A stretch of DNA of 10,351 nt from positions 1-10,351 of the forward strand of contig JABISU010000135.1 in the NCBI GenBank assembly GCA_018700255.1, in the 5' to 3' direction. Below the pieces are notes generated by a model. The model did no database searches. It was not told where the DNA came from and was given only the letters and a program-made list of their open reading frames with translations. The stretch is from Flavobacteriales bacterium. GTDB taxonomy: Bacteria > Bacteroidota > Bacteroidia > Flavobacteriales > UA16. This document shows, one piece after another, positions 7,115-10,351 of this stretch. A program made the translations under genes and the position numbers. Positions within the stretch are counted from its first letter, which is position 1; each line of letters begins with the position of its first letter.

Positions 7115-8329
7115 TCAAATATTCTGAAGACGCTTTTGACGACGGTTAATGTTTGCTTGAAGAACGTAGTGGTCAATCATTGGAGCCATTACATTCATAA
7201 ATAGAACGGCCATCATCACTCCCTCAGGATAAGCTGGGTTGAACACCCTTATCATTATTGACAAAAATCCGCCAAGAAAACCGTAGATAAGCTTTCCTGT
7301 GTTCGTTGATGCAGCTGTAACAGGATCAGTGGCCATGAATACCATACCAAACATGAAACCACCTATTACTATTTGGTGTAAAGGAGCAAGAGTCATGAAT
7401 GCATTCATTCCCATAAGGTTGAATAGAAATCCCATAAACAGGCCTCCCGCAAGGAACGAGGCCATGATGCGAAAACTTCCAATTCCAGTAGCAATAAGAA
7501 TTACCGCTCCTATGAGAATCGCTATAACCGAAGTCTCTCCAATTGAGCCTGGAATGTTTCCTATAATACAGTTGTGAAGTGAGAACATCCCTCCGTCAGC
7601 GAACAGGCCCATAATACCTTGGACTGCGGGGGTGTCAATTACTTTCCCAACTGTTCCTGCCAGCTGCCCAAGAGCAGTAGCTCCCGTATGACCATCAACC
7701 AACAGATCTGCTCCTTTACTCGATGCAACATCGTGAATCCAAATCTCACCTGACATCTGCTTCGGGTAAGCGAAGAAGAGGAAGGCTCTTGAAGTAAGAG
7801 CAACGTTTACAATGTTCATTCCTGTACCGCCGAAAACTTCTTTTCCTATAATTACAGCGAAAGCAACAGCTGCAGCGACCATCCATAGAGGCACATCTAC
7901 CGGCATAATGAGTGGTATGAGCATTCCTGAAACAAGGAAACCTTCGTTAATTCCGTGACCGCGTTTGGCAGCAAAGTAAAATTCAATTCCAAGTCCGACT
8001 CCGTAGCTTACGACAATTAGCGGAATAACTTTCATTGCTCCTACCAACATTTTTTCTAACAGATCGGCCTCTTGACCTATACTTGCGAAGTATTGGTCTC
8101 CAATGTTCCATGTTCCAAAAAGGAGAGCTGGAATAAGTGCCACAATAACTAAAAACATTGTACGCTTAAGGTCGATACCATCTCGAATATGTGAACCTGA
8201 TTTGGTTACGTGACCTGGCGTAAATGTAAATGTCTCAAGTGAATCGAATACCACCCAAAACTTCGACAACTTTCCTCCTTCCTCGAAATGGGGTTTAACA
8301 GATTCAATGAGTTTATGAAGTACTTTCAT
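7115..8329 (-). CDS. nqrB: Na+-translocating NADH:quinone oxidoreductase subunit B
   Basis: NqrB is the largest membrane subunit, related to RnfD. It carries a covalent FMN and riboflavin and contains the sodium path and quinone-reducing region near NqrA. The 404 residues show many membrane spans after a cytoplasmic N-terminus that includes HIRDGIDLKRTMFLVIVALI (47-66). Further markers are GHGINEGFLVSGMLIPLI (124-141), GKEVFGGTGMNIVNVALTSR (162-181) and ATDPVTAASTNTGK (333-346). The flavinylation motif is DGHTGATALGQLA (212-224), predicting Thr218 as the FMN site, which ApbE at the end of the operon should modify. The gene begins two bases after nqrA and ends one base before nqrC. Confidence 0.98.
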   Translation of the reverse strand: MKVLHKLIESVKPHFEEGGKLSKFWVVFDSLETFTFTPGHVTKSGSHIRDGIDLKRTMFLVIVALIPALLFGTWNIGDQYFASIGQEADLLEKMLVGAMKVIPLIVVSYGVGLGIEFYFAAKRGHGINEGFLVSGMLIPLIMPVDVPLWMVAAAVAFAVIIGKEVFGGTGMNIVNVALTSRAFLFFAYPKQMSGEIWIHDVASSKGADLLVDGHTGATALGQLAGTVGKVIDTPAVQGIMGLFADGGMFSLHNCIIGNIPGSIGETSVIAILIGAVILIATGIGSFRIMASFLAGGLFMGFLFNLMGMNAFMTLAPLHQIVIGGFMFGMVFMATDPVTAASTNTGKLIYGFLGGFLSIMIRVFNPAYPEGVMMAVLFMNVMAPMIDHYVLQANINRRQKRLQNI

Positions 8330-8331
8330 GG

Positions 8332-9699
8332 TTAACCGAGTTCGTTTCTTAGGTTATCTAATCCTTCGCGTACAAGTTTCTGTACTGGAATCTTAGAAGT
8401 ACATCCGTACTCACAAAGAGCAAAGTCTTCAGGTGCAACTTCGTAGATGCCAAGTTTCTCCATAGAGTCTATATCATTTACGATAATTGACTTGATGAGG
8501 TGCTGAGGATAGATATCCATGGGAAATACTTTTTCATATTCGCCAGTAACAACAAAGGCTCTCTCCTCTCCTCCCATATTTGTATCAAGTGCCCACTCCT
8601 TGCTCTTTGGCATTAACCAAGTTGGGAATGATTTAGATAATGAAAAACGTTTTAATCCCAAACCCAACCATCCTTCTGTAAGGAGAAATTTAGGCTCACT
8701 ACCTTCAGCAAGAAGAGCAATAGCAGAGTGAAAAGCCCCTATGTAATCGTCCTTTGAAATTTGATCTCCTGTCAGCGGACTTCCTGAAATCACTCTGACG
8801 GAATCACCGTTACTAGCTGTTGCAGGAACATCTACTATGCTAGAAACAGAAGCTCCTGCAAGGGTTTTTACGTGCTGAGGTGTGGCGCATTCAGATCCAC
8901 CAACTGCCACAACTTTCGTGGGGATATACTTGCCTGAAGAGAGCATCGCCCCCAGGTTTGCAACGTCTTGGTATCCTATAGTCCAAACCACCTCACCCTT
9001 ACTCAAAGGAGCCGTATGATGAAGCTGAACCCCAACATTTCCCGATGGGTGAGGACCTTCAAATTCAGTTATTTCACAGTTCCTAACTCCAGCAAGTGTA
9101 GAGTCTGAGTTTTTTATCCCTAAATGCACTCCACTCACACCAACTAATTTAGCCAATGCGTCAATTCCATTCTGGAAATCTGACATTCTGCCTTCTAAAG
9201 CAATAGAAGTAGAAGCTGCTAATGGTGATGAGTCAAATCCACTTACGTGAATAGATCTTGGAGAGTCTTCTGGATTTGCTATAACATCAAATGGACGTTG
9301 TCGGAAATATGGGAACATCCCTCCTTCTAAAATCCGAGATAGAATCGTGTTCTTATCAGATTTATCCACATCTAAAACACCGAAATCTCTATATATGTTG
9401 TTTTCTGACGCTTCAATTTCAACGGCAAGGATGCGTCTTTTCGCCCCTCTAACGATTTCCTTAACAGTTCCAGCAACGGGGCTAGCAAACTGCACTGAAG
9501 GCGTTTTCTTATCGTAATAAATACACGAACCGGCTTCAACCACGTTGCCTATGCGAACGCAGAGTTTAGGTATAACACCTGTAAAATCAGGCGGTTTGAC
9601 AGCATACATGCTCGCAGATGGAGCAGATGTTACTGAGTCTGCAGGGCGACCACACAGTCGAATGTCGACCCCTTTTTTAATCCGTTGTTTACGGCTCAT
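8332..9699 (-). CDS. nqrA: Na+-translocating NADH:quinone oxidoreductase subunit A
   Basis: NqrA is the cytoplasmic peripheral subunit next to the quinone site; it has no established redox cofactor of its own. The 455 residues match the family length. Motifs in order: KKGVDIRLCG (8-17), FASPVAGTVKEIVRGAKR (71-88, a biotinyl/lipoyl-like hairpin also seen in RnfC), FEGPHPSGNVGVQLHH (213-228), RVISGSPLTG (302-311), GEYEKVFPMDIYPQHLIKS (386-404) and EDFALCEYGCTSK (424-436). The start at 9699 gives the normal N-terminus, and nqrA is the first gene of the operon. It is divergent from the Plug gene across a 101-base gap that should contain the operon promoter. Confidence 0.98.
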   Translation of the reverse strand: MSRKQRIKKGVDIRLCGRPADSVTSAPSASMYAVKPPDFTGVIPKLCVRIGNVVEAGSCIYYDKKTPSVQFASPVAGTVKEIVRGAKRRILAVEIEASENNIYRDFGVLDVDKSDKNTILSRILEGGMFPYFRQRPFDVIANPEDSPRSIHVSGFDSSPLAASTSIALEGRMSDFQNGIDALAKLVGVSGVHLGIKNSDSTLAGVRNCEITEFEGPHPSGNVGVQLHHTAPLSKGEVVWTIGYQDVANLGAMLSSGKYIPTKVVAVGGSECATPQHVKTLAGASVSSIVDVPATASNGDSVRVISGSPLTGDQISKDDYIGAFHSAIALLAEGSEPKFLLTEGWLGLGLKRFSLSKSFPTWLMPKSKEWALDTNMGGEERAFVVTGEYEKVFPMDIYPQHLIKSIIVNDIDSMEKLGIYEVAPEDFALCEYGCTSKIPVQKLVREGLDNLRNELG

Positions 9700-9706
9700 T
9701 CCATTA

Positions 9707-9721
9707 GAATTGATTCAATTC
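9707..9721. repeat. Perfect 15-base palindrome at the expected nqr transcription start
   Basis: GAATTGATTCAATTC consists of two 7-base arms, GAATTGA and TCAATTC, around a single central T. It lies between the -7-like element (9728-9735) and the nqrA ATG (9699), about where transcription would begin. That is a common place for a repressor operator. No regulator that would bind it is known to me. Confidence 0.45.
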
Positions 9722-9727
9722 GGGGCG

Positions 9728-9735
9728 CAAATATA
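9728..9735 (-). promoter_or_regulatory. Candidate -7 promoter element of the nqr operon
   Basis: Read on the minus strand this is TATATTTG, a full match to the Bacteroidota -7 consensus TAnnTTTG. It would start transcription near 9721-9722 and leave a leader of about 22 bases before nqrA. I could not find a TTG at the expected 17-23 base spacing upstream, so the promoter is only half supported by sequence. Confidence 0.45.
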
Positions 9736-9800
9736 ATGCCCTTGGTCTTGAATTTATAGTCTGTTGTCAAAACATAAGTTCGAGTTACGAACTTTGGGCT

Positions 9801-10351
9801 ATGAGTTATTGTAAAAACAGCAGCATCACAGCCATAATTATTATTTTTTCTTCTGTGAATGTATTGTCTCAATTCGTGGGCTTGAATGAAACCTCAATAG
9901 GCCTTGCATCCGTGACCCTACACCCTATAGACTTACCCATATCTCCCCCGTTCGTGCCACTCCAAGGAGGAGTTCTAACACTTGGCTTTGACGACTTAAG
10001 AGCTGACTACACAACATATTATGTCCGCGTCAAACACTGTACTCACGATTGGTGGTACAGCGACTTGCACCCAAGCGAATACATAGACGGATTTTTCGAT
10101 GTGGTTCTAGATGAGATGGAGGACAGTTTCGGAACCAAAGTGAATTACACCCACTATACAACAGACATTCCGCGAGATGATATGATACTTACGCGAAGTG
10201 GCAATTATGTTTTAGAAGTTTTCACACCCGAAAACCCAGATGAGATTGTTATTTCAAGACGATTTGTACTATTCGAAGACCTTTGCTTTGTTGAGGCCGA
10301 GGTTCGAGAACCTGCAGATGTAGCCCTTCGCAGAACTCACCAAGACATAAA
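9801..10351 (+). CDS. Type IX secretion system Plug protein, formerly DUF5103 (C-terminus beyond right edge)
   Basis: This gene is cut by the right edge; 183 residues are visible from the ATG at 9801, with no stop. An N-terminal signal sequence (hydrophobic 9-22, cleavage likely before Gln24) sends it through the inner membrane. The rest matches what I recall of the first domain of DUF5103/T9SS Plug proteins: LTLGFDDLRADYTTYYVRV (59-77), HCTHDWWYSDLHPSEYIDGF (79-98), NYTHYTTDIP (115-124), LTRSGNYVLEVF (130-141) and ISRRFVLFED (151-160). In Flavobacterium johnsoniae the Plug blocks the periplasmic end of the SprA translocon when no substrate is engaged. The gene diverges from nqrA; no other T9SS gene is visible here. 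Family assignment from memory of the domain pattern is fairly strong. Confidence 0.87.
   Translation, partial: MSYCKNSSITAIIIIFSSVNVLSQFVGLNETSIGLASVTLHPIDLPISPPFVPLQGGVLTLGFDDLRADYTTYYVRVKHCTHDWWYSDLHPSEYIDGFFDVVLDEMEDSFGTKVNYTHYTTDIPRDDMILTRSGNYVLEVFTPENPDEIVISRRFVLFEDLCFVEAEVREPADVALRRTHQDI

Noticed and set aside
7114..7176. Upstream extension of nqrC starting at 7176
   Set aside because: It would overlap nqrB by 62 bases and adds 21 residues unlike NqrC N-termini; the ATG at 7113 directly follows the nqrB stop and gives the expected start.
5067..9699. Reading the six-subunit complex as Rnf rather than Nqr
   Set aside because: An NqrA-type first subunit, NqrF with fused ferredoxin and NADH/FAD domains, and the absence of RnfB and RnfC ferredoxin-type subunits show it is Na+-NQR.
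9764..9796. TTG-N22-GAACTTTG as the promoter of the Plug gene
   Set aside because: The -7 box has a mismatch in its first base and the transcript would begin inside the ATG, so support is too weak to list it.

Overview
The window looks like a chromosomal piece of a Bacteroidota bacterium, most likely a marine member of the Flavobacteriia or a related class. Three things point there: a complete Na+-translocating NADH:quinone oxidoreductase (Na+-NQR) operon with Bacteroidota-style subunits, a gene whose product has the features of the type IX secretion Plug family (formerly DUF5103), and promoter-like sequences matching the TAnnTTTG -7 element of that phylum. Base composition is moderately AT-rich, and no gene stands out by eye as foreign.

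Layout. Bases 1-1468 (minus) hold the N-terminal 489 residues of a secreted M1-family zinc metallopeptidase that runs off the left edge. Bases 1552-2340 (minus) hold a two-domain MazG nucleoside triphosphate pyrophosphohydrolase. Bases 2434-2649 (plus) hold a 71-residue single-span membrane protein with four cysteines, which I read as a candidate Bacteroidota counterpart of the Na+-NQR maturation factor NqrM. Bases 2646-9699 (minus) are one tightly packed seven-gene operon transcribed right to left: nqrA, nqrB, nqrC, nqrD, nqrE, nqrF, apbE. Gene joints in it range from a 1-base overlap to a 6-base gap. Bases 9801-10351 (plus) hold the N-terminal part of the Plug gene, cut by the right edge.

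How the genes work together. NqrF takes electrons from NADH (FAD, then 2Fe-2S). They pass through an iron site held by cysteines of NqrD and NqrE to the covalent FMNs of NqrC and NqrB and then to quinone, coupled to Na+ export. ApbE attaches the FMNs. The four-Cys protein is placed and built as expected for delivering iron to the NqrD/NqrE site. If so, the window carries the whole complex plus both maturation factors, with one maturation factor on the opposite strand and overlapping apbE tail-to-tail.

The non-coding stretches are all short: 83 bases (1469-1551), 93 bases (2341-2433) and 101 bases (9700-9800). Each contains possible promoter sequence; the best is a TATATTTG element followed by a perfect 15-base palindrome just upstream of nqrA. 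I see no tRNA, rRNA, CRISPR array, insertion sequence or convincing intrinsic terminator.
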